DNA of 64,000 bases from CAYLLN01 sp964384375 (GTDB lineage: Bacteria; Planctomycetota; Planctomycetia; Pirellulales; Pirellulaceae). The stretch lies in the NCBI GenBank assembly GCA_964384375.1, contig CAYLLN010000027.1, positions 1 through 64,000 of the forward strand, read 5' to 3'. Both the position numbers and the translations under genes were made by a program. The notes beneath the pieces were generated by a model. The model saw only the letters and a list, made by a program, of their open reading frames with translations. It had not been told where the DNA came from and ran no database searches. Each line of letters opens with the position of its first letter. Within the stretch, counting starts at the first letter, position 1. Shown here piece after piece: positions 34,393-44,200 of this stretch.

Positions 34393-34481
34393 AACGCAAA
34401 AACGCCAAGAGCGCGAAGGCCGCAAAGCGGGTTCCAATTGTCCGGCCTTTGCGGACTTTGCGTACTCCGCGCCTTTGCGTT
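34393..34481. repeat. Palindromic intergenic repeat, copy 2
   Basis: The element starts AACGCAAAAACGCC and ends GCGCCTTTGCGTT, with internal CCGCAAAG and CCTTTGCGG arms. It is related to the copy at 31207-31299 and lies between two genes on the same strand. Confidence 0.75.
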
Positions 34482-34763
34482 TCTTGAGCCGGCCGAATTC
34501 ACTGTCAGGCGACCCCTGTCGGTGGCTCTAATCAATCAGGGCTGTGGTCGCGCTTGCCTCTCTCCCCGCGCGCGACGATACTTCCTCGGTCCTCACGCCA
34601 GGCCTGGGTCATTTGTCACTGATCACTTGCCGCACGGTGAGTGGTGGTAGAGTAGTCGTTGTTCGACTTTTGACCTTGGACCTCTGAACCCTTTCCGCTC
34701 CGCGGTCTCACGCCCACCGCTCGCCTTCCCTAACCACTAGCTCCTAGCCACTTCCCTCCCTAC

Positions 34764-36677
34764 ATGTGCGGCATTACCGGCGCGATCTGGACCGACCCTG
34801 ACAAGGCGATCGACGCTGCGCTTCTGGGCCGCATGACCGACGTCATTCGCCATCGCGGGCCAGACGACGACGGGCAATACCGCACCGACTTTCAGCTTCG
34901 CCCGCCGTACGAGTCGATACCCGGCATTGGCCTCGGTTTCCGCCGGCTGTCGATCATCGACCTCTCGACCGGCCACCAGCCGATGTGCAACGAGGACGGC
35001 ACGGTCTGGATCGCGTTCAACGGCGAGATTTACAACTACGATTACCTCCGCCGCCGGTTGGAAGGCTCCGGCCATAAGTTCAAGACGAACAGCGACACTG
35101 AGACGATCATCCACCTTTACGAGGACGAAGGGCCCGACTGCTTCAGCCATCTGAACGGCATGTTCGCCGTCGCCCTGTGGGACGCCAATCGCCGCCGCCT
35201 CGTCCTCGGTCGCGACCGCCTCGGCAAAAAGCCGCTCGTTTATCGCCACGAACCCGGCCGGCTGGTCTTTGGCAGCGAGCTGAAATGCCTGCTGCAAGTG
35301 CCGGGCATGCCACGCGAGATCGACCCATCGGCCATCGACGAGTATCTGACGTACCAGTACATCCCGCATCCGAACACGATCTTCCGCGGCTATAAGAAGC
35401 TGCCGCCGGGACACTGGGCCGTGTGGCAGGACGGCGAACTTACGGTCAAGCCTTACTGGCAGCCCGATTTCACCGCTGAGCGTCGCATCACCGCCCGGCA
35501 GGCGACCGAGGAACTGCAGGCGCTGCTTGAGGACGCCGTGAAGATCCGCCTCCGGAGCGATGTGCCGCTCGGGGCGTTTCTCTCCGGCGGCATCGACTCG
35601 TCGATCGTCGTTGCCCTGATGCAGAAGCTCTCGGCCGAGCCGGTGAAGACGTTCACGATCGGCTTTCCGGTGAAGGAATACGACGAATCGGGCTACGCCG
35701 AGCGCGTGGCGAACCACCTGCAGACGCATCACACCACGATGCAGGTCACGCCCGACGCCGTCGGCATCCTGCCCAAACTCGCCTGGCACTACGACGAGCC
35801 GTTCGCCGACAGCTCGGCGATTCCAACGTGGTACGTCTCGGAACTGACCCGCAAGCACGTGACCGTCTCGCTCAGCGGCGACGGCGGCGACGAGCTCTTT
35901 GCCGGCTATCCGAGGTATCGCGCAGTCGCTCTGGCCGGCATGTTCGACCGCGTTCCGCCGATGCGCTCGCTCGTCGCTTCCCGCGCCTGGCAAATGCTCC
36001 CGTCGTCAGGCCGACAGAAGTCGTTCTTCCGCAAAGCGAAGCGGTTCAGCGAGGCGTTGGCTCTGCCAGCCGAGCGACGCTATCTCGACTGGATTTCCAT
36101 CTTTCACGAGCCGCGTCGGGCCGAGCTTTACAACGACGACTTTCTCGCGACCCTGACAACCGATCCGGCGGCATTTGTCCGCTCCGCCTGGCGGCGCTGC
36201 CAGGGTCGCGACGCCGTTACAGCCGCTTCGCTGACAGACCTGGTGACCTATTTGCCGTGCGACCTGATGACGAAGGTCGATATCGCCTCGATGGCCAACG
36301 CATTGGAGGCCCGCGCGCCAATCCTCGACTATCGCGTCGTCGAGTTCGCTGCATCACTCCCCGTGGGGCTCAAGTATCGCGGCGGCAAAGGGAAGTGGCT
36401 CCTGCGGCAGGCCTTTGGGCACATGCTGCCAAGCGAAGTCTTCACGCGGAAGAAGATGGGCTTCTCGGTGCCGCTCGACTATTGGTTCCGCAACGAGCTG
36501 CGCGATCTGACTCGCGACACGCTGCTGGCCTCCGACGCGAAGAGCCACGCTTTCTTTCGCCCCGAATCGGTGCAGAAGCTCTTCGACGAGCACGACCAGC
36601 GCTACTACGACCACTCCGCCCGCCTCTGGGCGCTGGTCATGCTCGAAATGTGGATGCGCGAGTGGGCCAGCACGTAG
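34764..36677 (+). CDS. asnB: Asparagine synthase (glutamine-hydrolysing)
   Basis: A 637-residue class II amidotransferase. After Met removal Cys2 (MCGITGAIW) is the glutaminase nucleophile. RHRGPDDDG, IAFNGEIYNY and HLNGMFAVALWD complete the N-terminal domain (1-220). The synthetase domain has the ATP pyrophosphatase loop LSGGIDSS and SGDGGDELFAGYPRY. It makes asparagine from aspartate using glutamine. Length and details resemble the amidotransferase type that often sits in exopolysaccharide or exosortase loci, but no such genes are adjacent. Confidence 0.93.
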   Translation: MCGITGAIWTDPDKAIDAALLGRMTDVIRHRGPDDDGQYRTDFQLRPPYESIPGIGLGFRRLSIIDLSTGHQPMCNEDGTVWIAFNGEIYNYDYLRRRLEGSGHKFKTNSDTETIIHLYEDEGPDCFSHLNGMFAVALWDANRRRLVLGRDRLGKKPLVYRHEPGRLVFGSELKCLLQVPGMPREIDPSAIDEYLTYQYIPHPNTIFRGYKKLPPGHWAVWQDGELTVKPYWQPDFTAERRITARQATEELQALLEDAVKIRLRSDVPLGAFLSGGIDSSIVVALMQKLSAEPVKTFTIGFPVKEYDESGYAERVANHLQTHHTTMQVTPDAVGILPKLAWHYDEPFADSSAIPTWYVSELTRKHVTVSLSGDGGDELFAGYPRYRAVALAGMFDRVPPMRSLVASRAWQMLPSSGRQKSFFRKAKRFSEALALPAERRYLDWISIFHEPRRAELYNDDFLATLTTDPAAFVRSAWRRCQGRDAVTAASLTDLVTYLPCDLMTKVDIASMANALEARAPILDYRVVEFAASLPVGLKYRGGKGKWLLRQAFGHMLPSEVFTRKKMGFSVPLDYWFRNELRDLTRDTLLASDAKSHAFFRPESVQKLFDEHDQRYYDHSARLWALVMLEMWMREWAST

Positions 36678-36686
36678 TCTTACAAA

Positions 36687-37025
36687 CTACGAACCGATCT
36701 GCGTCGCCTCAGCGGCCGAGACAAACCCTTCCGGCGGCTGCATGCGCCGGCGCGGGCGGCGGGCCGTTTTGGCGCTCGACCATTCTTTGGTCAGCGTCTC
36801 GAAAACGTCGGGCGATTCGTACCGCACGACGGTTCGCCCGTCGGGCATTGGGCCGATCAGCCCGCGAAACACGGGGAGGCCGCGGAGCGACAGATCGGTC
36901 GAACAGTCGTCGATGCCGATCTGGGTATGCGTTTCGAGGATCGGTTCGGTGGTCGGATAGTCGCGGATACGGAGTGTGCCGTCGGCGGCGCGGGTCACGA
37001 CCCGCACCGTGTTCTTGTGCGCCAT
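36687..37025 (-). CDS. Unknown small protein
   Basis: A 112-residue soluble protein without recognised domain. It has a regular beta-rich pattern (NTVRVVTRAADGTLRIRDYP, GRTVVRYESPDVFETL) and a basic patch (TARRPRRRMQP). It is convergent with asnB. The codon pattern is consistent with a real gene. No function can be suggested. Confidence 0.6.
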   Translation of the reverse strand: MAHKNTVRVVTRAADGTLRIRDYPTTEPILETHTQIGIDDCSTDLSLRGLPVFRGLIGPMPDGRTVVRYESPDVFETLTKEWSSAKTARRPRRRMQPPEGFVSAAEATQIGS

Positions 37026-37354
37026 GATGCTAGTCCTGGGGCGGGCAGGTCGGATCCATCCGACACAACCGGCTGATCAGTAAACCGCCTCCACCCCGGG
37101 CCGGCGGCCCGGCGAGGCAAGTGCAAGGGATGTATCGGCCACTCTTCTCCGAGCGGCGCAATGTTGATCGGCAGGGCGGCGGCATGTGCGAATTCGTCGC
37201 CTGCGGCGCACTCGGCGCGAACCGAGCTTTTGGCATGACCGGGCAGCGAGCGCGACGGTGACTCCGATCCTGACGGTCCTGCCGCCTTGCGCCACTTGTT
37301 TGCGAGGCACTCGCCGCACGGTTACGATGCGACAGTCCTCCAGGAGCCCAGGCG
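37026..37354. other. Intergenic region, nothing recognised
   Basis: Short frames here have no family motif or ribosome site. The divergent promoters of the flanking genes must lie here, but I see no consensus match. Confidence 0.5.
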
Positions 37355-38359
37355 ATGAGTCACCCCTTTCAGCCGCAGTTTTCGTCACACAATCCACTAG
37401 GCACATCACCCGTGTCGTCTCCCGCCTCCAGCGGAAAAGCGACGACCGCCCTGATCATGGGGCTGGGATCGCTGTTCTGCACGCTCGCCGGCCCGATCGC
37501 ACTCTTGTTCGGACTTTCGGCTCTGAAAGAGATCAACGCGTCGCAGGGAAGAATGGGTGGAAAAGGAGCGGCGCTTACGGGAGTCGTGCTCGGGGGAATC
37601 GCCACGTTCATGCTCGTAGCAGTGATCCCGTTAACGCTCGTAGCGCTATTGATTCCCGCCGTCGGCGCAGCACGCGAGGCGGCGCGGCAGTCGATGTCCA
37701 GCGGCCACCTCAAACAGATCGGCCTCGGGATGCACAACTATCACGATGTCTATAAAGCGATTCCCCTAGCGGGCTCGCCCGAGCCGGCGCTCGGCGTAAA
37801 CATGAGCTGGCGCGTGCGGCTCCTGCCGTTTATCGAGCAGATGCCGATGCACGACAAGATCGACTACACCAAGGCTTGGGACGCGGCTCCAAACGATCAG
37901 TTCCACGCCCAGATGCCGCAGTCGGTCTACGGACAGCCGGGCAATGAGAGCGAACGGAAGCGGACGCAGTACGTGGTTTTTGCGCACGAGGGGCCGCTAG
38001 GGGCCGCAGCTCCCAATCCGCGTTTTGCTTATGGGCAGACATGGTTTCATCCGACGGAAGGCATGGGCTTTCGAGATAGTATCGATGGCTCGATGAATAC
38101 GATCATGGTCGTTGAGGCCGATGCTGATCGGGCGGTACCGTGGATGAAGCCTGCCGATTTGGCACTCGATCCCAAAAATCCGAAGGCGGGGATCGGCAAT
38201 TATCGCCCAGGCGGCTTTCTTGTCGTGATGGGCGACGGCTCGACGCGGTTCATCTCGAACAAGATCGACGACGAGACGATGCTGAAACTAATCTTGTGCA
38301 ATGACCGGATGACAGTTGACGTGGACTCGCTCGATCCACGCCGGCCGCCGGGACGCTGA
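37355..38359 (+). CDS. DUF4190/DUF1559-type membrane-anchored protein
   Basis: A 334-residue protein. Residues about 28-105 hold two hydrophobic segments of DUF4190 type (TALIMGLGSLFCTLAGPIAL, GGIATFMLVAVIPLTLVALL). The C-terminal 220 residues match the DUF1559 family: LKQIGLGMHNYHDVYKAIP, SWRVRLLPFIEQ and NTIMVVEADADRAVPW. In typical members a type IV-pilin-like methylation helix precedes this domain; here the DUF4190 part replaces it. DUF1559 proteins are greatly expanded in planctomycetes and their function is unknown. Confidence 0.82.
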   Translation: MSHPFQPQFSSHNPLGTSPVSSPASSGKATTALIMGLGSLFCTLAGPIALLFGLSALKEINASQGRMGGKGAALTGVVLGGIATFMLVAVIPLTLVALLIPAVGAAREAARQSMSSGHLKQIGLGMHNYHDVYKAIPLAGSPEPALGVNMSWRVRLLPFIEQMPMHDKIDYTKAWDAAPNDQFHAQMPQSVYGQPGNESERKRTQYVVFAHEGPLGAAAPNPRFAYGQTWFHPTEGMGFRDSIDGSMNTIMVVEADADRAVPWMKPADLALDPKNPKAGIGNYRPGGFLVVMGDGSTRFISNKIDDETMLKLILCNDRMTVDVDSLDPRRPPGR

Positions 38360-38409
38360 AGGACTCAATGGCGTGCGCCATCGGGAGGCTCACGCCTCCC
38401 GCTCGCCGG

Positions 38410-40206
38410 TCAGTCCGCGTCCTTCCGCACGCTGAATTCGAGCTTCCACCGGCTGGGCGTTTGCGTGCTTTGGCACCAGAGTTCAAAAACGCCGAGCTCG
38501 GTGATCTGCGACTGGAAGCGGACCGGCACGTAGTTTTCGGCGAGTTTTTCGTCGCGCGGCAGGTCGGCTTCGAGCGAGTCGCTCTCGGTAAGTTCGTCCT
38601 CAGTCCAACGCGCGAGCAGCTCTCCGGGCTGGTCGTGCTTGCGAACGGCGGAACTGAAGAAGCGGAAGGTGGCCCGCTCGCCGACGACGAGGCCGATCTC
38701 GCCGGAGGGAACGTCGATTCGAGTCCCTTCCTCCATGCCGAACGGGACCACGCACAGCGCCCGCAGAGGCCGCGGAGCACCGGGAATGGCAAGTCCGGCA
38801 GTTTCGATGCCGACGTAGTACGAACGAGCCGTGCCGCCCCGAATCCGCACGCCCCCATGATGCTTGGCCCAGCCGTAATAGGCGGCGCCGCGAGCGACGG
38901 CATGATCGAGATCGTGATCGCCAGCGAGCGGTTTGGGAGCAGCGGATTTGTCGCCTGCCCACGAAGCGAGCACGTCGAGCAGTCGCTGGCGGAAGGGCTC
39001 GGCTTTGAAGACGCCGCCGTTGAAGAGGATGTGGGTGGGGTTGATTGGTGCGTTTAGATCCGAACCGTTTGCTGTCAAAAACGCTGCCAGGTGGCGAGTC
39101 ACCGCCACGTCCGACTCAAACGGCAGGCCGATCTCTTGGAAGCCGCTGGCTCGGCGGCGGGCCGGTTTGTCGCTGACGCCGCACGACGGAAAGAACCCTT
39201 CGAGGAGCAACTCCGAAGCGGCTTTGCGATCGACATCGACAGTGACGGTCCCGCCGATGAGCTTGCTGCCGCGGCCGAGGACGCTAATCGGATGCTTCTT
39301 TGGCCCCCCTTCGGCCAAGAGCGTCTCTTTCGCCGCCCGGCAGGAATGCCAAAGCGAGACCGATTGCCACGGATCGAGGTTGACGTTCTTCTCGGCAAAC
39401 TTACCGGCAACGAAGTGAGCCAACGCGAGGTCCATATTGTCGCCGCCGACGAGCAAATGGTCGCCAACCGCGAGACGTCGCAGATGCAGTTCGCCCCCTT
39501 CCTCCGCCACGCCGACGAGTGTGAGGTCGGTCGTGCCGCCGCCGACATCGCACACGAGAAGTGTCTCGCCCACCTTGAGCGCCCGCCGCCAACGATCCCC
39601 CATGGAGGTCAGCCACGCATAGACGGCTGCTTGCGGCTCTTCGAGGAGAATGAGGCTCGTCGGCAAACCGGCGGCCAGCGCCGCTTCGCGAGTCAGTTCA
39701 CGCGCGGCTGCATCGAAAGACGCGGGAACGGTGAGGACGACAATCTGCTCGGCCAGCGGCGCATCGGGATGGGTGTGCTCCCAGGCAGCGACGAGGTGTT
39801 CGAGATAGCGCTGCGACGCCGTGACGGGCGAGACCTTGGGCACACTGGCCGGGGCGTTCCACGGCAGGATCGGCTGATGACGATCGACCTTGCTGTGGCA
39901 GAGCCACGACTTCGCGCCGGCGACCGTTCGCTCCGGAGCTTCGGCGGCATGACGGCGGGCGAACTCGCCGATAACGAGCGTGTTTCCCGCCTTCCACGGC
40001 AAGTCGAAGACGCCGCCGGCCGCTTCGTGCTCCGGAGCGAGATAGAGGAACGACGGGAGCGTCGTGCGACTTTCGACGACCCCCGATGCGACGAGCTGAG
40101 GAATGGGAAGCAGTTCGACCTGCGGCGATTCGGCCGCCAGCGGCGCGAAGGCGAGCACGCTGTTCGTCGTGCCGAGGTCAATGCCGAGGATGTAGGAAGC
40201 AGGCAT
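38410..40206 (-). CDS. Hsp70-family protein paired with DUF2760
   Basis: A 598-residue actin-fold ATPase beginning MPASYILGIDLGTTNSVLAF. It has VLTVPASFDAAARELTREAA, LILLEEPQAAVYAWL, VCDVGGGTTDLTLVGV and ILFNGGVFKAEPFRQRL. The substrate-binding part differs from DnaK and ends in a beta-rich segment (SRWKLEFSVRKD). It follows the DUF2760 gene by 27 bases; Hsp70 homologues of this kind are regularly next to DUF2760. The client is unknown. It is clearly distinct from the other two Hsp70 genes in the window. Confidence 0.85.
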   Translation of the reverse strand: MPASYILGIDLGTTNSVLAFAPLAAESPQVELLPIPQLVASGVVESRTTLPSFLYLAPEHEAAGGVFDLPWKAGNTLVIGEFARRHAAEAPERTVAGAKSWLCHSKVDRHQPILPWNAPASVPKVSPVTASQRYLEHLVAAWEHTHPDAPLAEQIVVLTVPASFDAAARELTREAALAAGLPTSLILLEEPQAAVYAWLTSMGDRWRRALKVGETLLVCDVGGGTTDLTLVGVAEEGGELHLRRLAVGDHLLVGGDNMDLALAHFVAGKFAEKNVNLDPWQSVSLWHSCRAAKETLLAEGGPKKHPISVLGRGSKLIGGTVTVDVDRKAASELLLEGFFPSCGVSDKPARRRASGFQEIGLPFESDVAVTRHLAAFLTANGSDLNAPINPTHILFNGGVFKAEPFRQRLLDVLASWAGDKSAAPKPLAGDHDLDHAVARGAAYYGWAKHHGGVRIRGGTARSYYVGIETAGLAIPGAPRPLRALCVVPFGMEEGTRIDVPSGEIGLVVGERATFRFFSSAVRKHDQPGELLARWTEDELTESDSLEADLPRDEKLAENYVPVRFQSQITELGVFELWCQSTQTPSRWKLEFSVRKDAD

Positions 40207-40233
40207 CAGGGGTCAGGCAACAGGAGGCAGGAA

Positions 40234-40797
40234 TCAGACTTCCACTTCGGCCGGGGCGATGACGAGCGATGAGTCCTTCGAGCCGGTCCACGACGGCAGG
40301 CTCACGGTTGTGGCCTGCCAGCCACGATGGGCCAGTTTGCCGCGGAACGGGCCCGACCCTTCGGCCTTGCCCGTGATGCGAAAGCGGGTCGGGTCATACC
40401 CCTGCGGCACATCGACGGCAGCCCCTTCGTCCTGCTTCTGCACCGGCCGGAGGGCGAAGAAGCGGTTGAGCACGTCCGCCGAGTCTCGGAGGACGCCCCG
40501 CGCTGCCGCACCAATCTGTTCGTCCGTGTACGAATCAAGTGGCTCCTGCACGAGATCGACGAGCCGAGCCTCGCGCTGCAACGCCGCCAAAAGGGTGATG
40601 GCATCGCTTCGGCGGGGAGCCGTATCGACGATCGTTGGCGTTGCCCCCACGGTCGCTCCCCGTTGCTTTTTCTCATCGTCGGTGAGTTTCGGCAGCGGTT
40701 TCCCGTCCAGGGCCGAGCGGATCGCCTCCGCCTTGGTTCCATTGAACAGGGCGGCGAAGAAAGCCCGAAAGGCGGTTCCGATTTGTCCCATCCTCAT
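40234..40797 (-). CDS. DUF2760-family protein
   Basis: A 187-residue protein matching DUF2760: the start MGQIGTAFRAFFAALFN, the middle LLAALQREARLVDLVQEPLD with YTDEQIGAAARGVLRD, and the end FRGKLAHRGWQATTVSLPSW. It is co-transcribed with the Hsp70 gene directly downstream. Its role is presumably as an Hsp70 partner. The start may be the second methionine at 40791. Confidence 0.82.
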   Translation of the reverse strand: MRMGQIGTAFRAFFAALFNGTKAEAIRSALDGKPLPKLTDDEKKQRGATVGATPTIVDTAPRRSDAITLLAALQREARLVDLVQEPLDSYTDEQIGAAARGVLRDSADVLNRFFALRPVQKQDEGAAVDVPQGYDPTRFRITGKAEGSGPFRGKLAHRGWQATTVSLPSWTGSKDSSLVIAPAEVEV

Positions 40798-41226
40798 GTC
40801 CTATAAAGACTTGCGATCGAAAGCGGAGTGCCGCAAGCATTTCGCTAGCGGGATTGAACGCGCTGCCACGCCGCAGCGTCCAAAGCGGGGCGGTATTGTG
40901 GACCGGCGATTGCATCCCAGCCACCCCCAGCTAGTACAACGCCTGCCCGGCGGCTTTGTCAATTGCCCCGACTATTCATGCCAAATCCATGACGCGCAGC
41001 GTAGGATCGGTTATCGTGAAATCTCGGCAGCATCGCCTCGTCGCGATGCTCGCCCATTCTGGGGGAGAACGATTCTTCCCGCTCGGGCCAACTGCGTCCC
41101 GGAACACGCATTGGCTCATGCCCTGAACCACCGCCGCACCATGACGGTGCGGCCGGGGGTCTTCGTCGGCCCCAATCGAACCACCGGCTGACTTACCCGA
41201 GAGAGAAGCAGGACCAACCGCTCGCC
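40798..41226. other. Intergenic region before the giant surface-protein gene
   Basis: About 430 bases without a supported gene. Both flanking genes are transcribed away from it, so it holds two divergent promoters. I see no strong -10/-35 pair or repeat. Confidence 0.5.
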
Positions 41227-44200
41227 ATGACGCAGCCACGCCGCTCCCCCGTTCGTCGCTCGCTCCTTTCCCGCACGCTCAAGGGCGTCAGCCAGCTCTT
41301 CGGTGCTCGCCGCCGCAAGCAGCAGCTTCATGAATGCCGCAGAGCGTTCCTCTTCGAGCCCCTCGAACGGCGCGAGGTGATGGCGGGCGATTTCGACCTG
41401 ACGCCCGAAGGGGAAGGGACCGCGCCGACCCTGGCCGTCCTGCCGAACATCGTGCTACACAGCGGCTCGCCCCAGTGGGTGCCGCTCGATGGCTTCGACA
41501 ACGAAGGGGGGACGATCACCTACACGGCGACGAGCTCCAACCCGAGCCTCGTCAGCACGACGATCCCCACCGGCAACAAGTCGATCAAGATGTCGGTCGC
41601 CGGCTTTGGCGACATGTACTTCCAGCTCTTTGAGCACCTGACGCCGCGCGTCACCAGCAGGATCATCGAGCTCATCGAGTCGGGCTTCTACGACGACACG
41701 GCCAGCAACACGATCACGTTCCACCGCATCCTGAACGACTTCGTCATTCAGGCGGGCGACCCGACCGGCACCGGTAGCGGCGGTTCGAGCCTTGGTGATT
41801 TCGACGACCAGTTTCACGTCGATCTGCAGCACAATCGCTCGGGCCTCCTCTCGATGGCCAAGTCGAACGACGATACGAACGACTCACAGTTTTTTATCAC
41901 CGAGGAGAAGAACGAGAGCCAGTTCATCACGCTTGCCGGTTCACCCACTGGCGGCACGTTCACGCTGACCTATTTCGATCAAACGACCGGCCCGATCACG
42001 TTCAACAACAGCGGCGACTTCAACGCGATCGCCACGAGCATTCAGAACGCCTTGCAAGGGCTGTCGCGCATCGGCTCGGGCAACGTCGTCGTCACGCACG
42101 ATCCTGTACGGAATTCCTCGAACCAGGTCACCGAGAATCGCCGCTGGCGTGTCGATTTTGTCAACGTGCTGGGCCATCAAGAGGTCGTCAACCTGACCGG
42201 CAGCGCGAGTGGTCTCACCGGCGGCTCGAATCGCTCGGTCGTCGTCGATGAATCGAAGTCGGCCCGCCACCTCGACTTCAACCACTCGATCTTCGGCATC
42301 CTGACGCAGGGAGAATCGGTCCGCGACGCGATCAGCAATGTCACGACGAACTCGTCTGGCACTCCCAGCACGCCGGTCATAATCAGCAACATCGACGTGG
42401 TCGTCGATCCCGAGAACGGCGCGCTATTGCTCAAGGCCCCGGAAGGGATGAGCGGCGAAGTCGATATCACCGTTCGCGCCACCGACGCGCAGGGGAACTT
42501 CACGGAACGGACGTTCCATGTCATCGTCTCGCCCGATTCGCAGGACGGCGCGCCGTTCCTGAACGACATTGGCCCCGTGAACGCCATCGCCGGCCAGCAA
42601 TTCAATCTGCAACTCACGGCTCAGGATGTCGATGGCACGTCGTTCTTCTTCGACGCCGCCAAGCCCACAGGGAACACCGTCAATTACACCCTGTCGGTCC
42701 CGAACAACAACAACGGCGTGGTGCAGATCACGCCGCCGGCCGGTTTCGTCGGCTCGTTCCAGGTGCTCGTCGGTGTACGCGGTACGGCCGACAGCGACAC
42801 GGGGGACGAGTTCGATACGCAGCTCGTCACGGTCAACGTCGCTCCGACTCCGCCCACGTCGATCGACCTGCTCAATGCGTCGGACAGCGGATTCAGCCCG
42901 ACCGACAACATCACCAATGCCAGCACGCTGCAACTGCAGGTGACCGGCGTGACGAATGGCGCAGTCGTCAAGATCAAGCGCGGCACCGAAGTCGTCGCCA
43001 CGGGCACGGCAACGGGTAGCACCATTACGCTCACGGTCAACAATGCCCACTCACTGGGTGACAACGTCCATTCGCTCCGCGCCACGCAAACCGTGAATGG
43101 GGCCGAGAGCGAGCTTTCGGCGGCGATCGACATCACGCTCGATACCACAGCCCCTGGCGCATTCACTACCACACCGCCGACTGAAGCCGACGTTGGCGTG
43201 CCGCTCGTCTATAACGCCACAGCGCCGGGCGAAGGGACGGCTGGCTTTGTCTATACGCTGACAAATGCTCCTGCGGGTGCGATGGTCAACGGCGTGACGG
43301 GCGAAGTGCTCTGGACGCCGACGGCTGCCCAGGTCGGCTCGCACGTATTCCAGGTCGTAGCCACCGATGCCGCCGGCAACGCGACGAATCAAACGATCAA
43401 CGTCACCGTCGGCCAGGCCGTGCCGAAGAAGATCGAAATCACGCTCACCCTGACGACCCCTAGCGGACAACCGCTCACATCGCTTGGCGTGGGGCAAGAC
43501 TTCGTCCTCAATGCTTTCGTGAAGGACGTGCGGAACGAAAGCCAGTTCATCACGTTCAGCGGCAGCCCGACCGGCGGCACGTTCACGCTCACGTTCAACG
43601 GCCAAACGACCGCCCCCATCGCCTACGACGCTGCCGGCGACTTCGACGTCATTGCCGACGCGATCGAATCGGCTCTAAAGGCCCTGTCGAACATTGGCGA
43701 CAACGACGTGATCGTCACGCACGCCCCGCCCACCTCCGGCGATGCCAAGCGGTGGCAGGTCGAGTTCGTCGGCGCTCTCGGCAGCCGCGAAGTGGCCAAT
43801 CTCACCGGTAACGCAGCAGGTCTCACCGGCGGCACCAGCCCAGCCGTGGTCATCGCCGAGTCGAATTCGCCGGCCGGTGCTTCGACCGCCTATATGGACA
43901 TCTTGTACGATGCCCTCCGAGCCGAAACGACCGGGATGGTCGAGTTCAACTCGGCTTTTTGGCGGACCGACGCGCCCTTTGCCTCGGGGAGCGTGAGCAC
44001 TCCGGGCATCATCGACGAAGCGGGTTCGCTCGGACCGTTCTTCCCCACGTCGCCGTTCGATCCGGCCAATCCAAGCGACCCCTACAAGGTGCGCATCTTC
44101 AGCGTCTCGATGAAGGCGAAGGCGTCGGGCTTGCTCACGTTCACATCCGACCCGGTCGAAGACACGGTCAACCACCCGAGTACGGTCTATAACGAGAACG

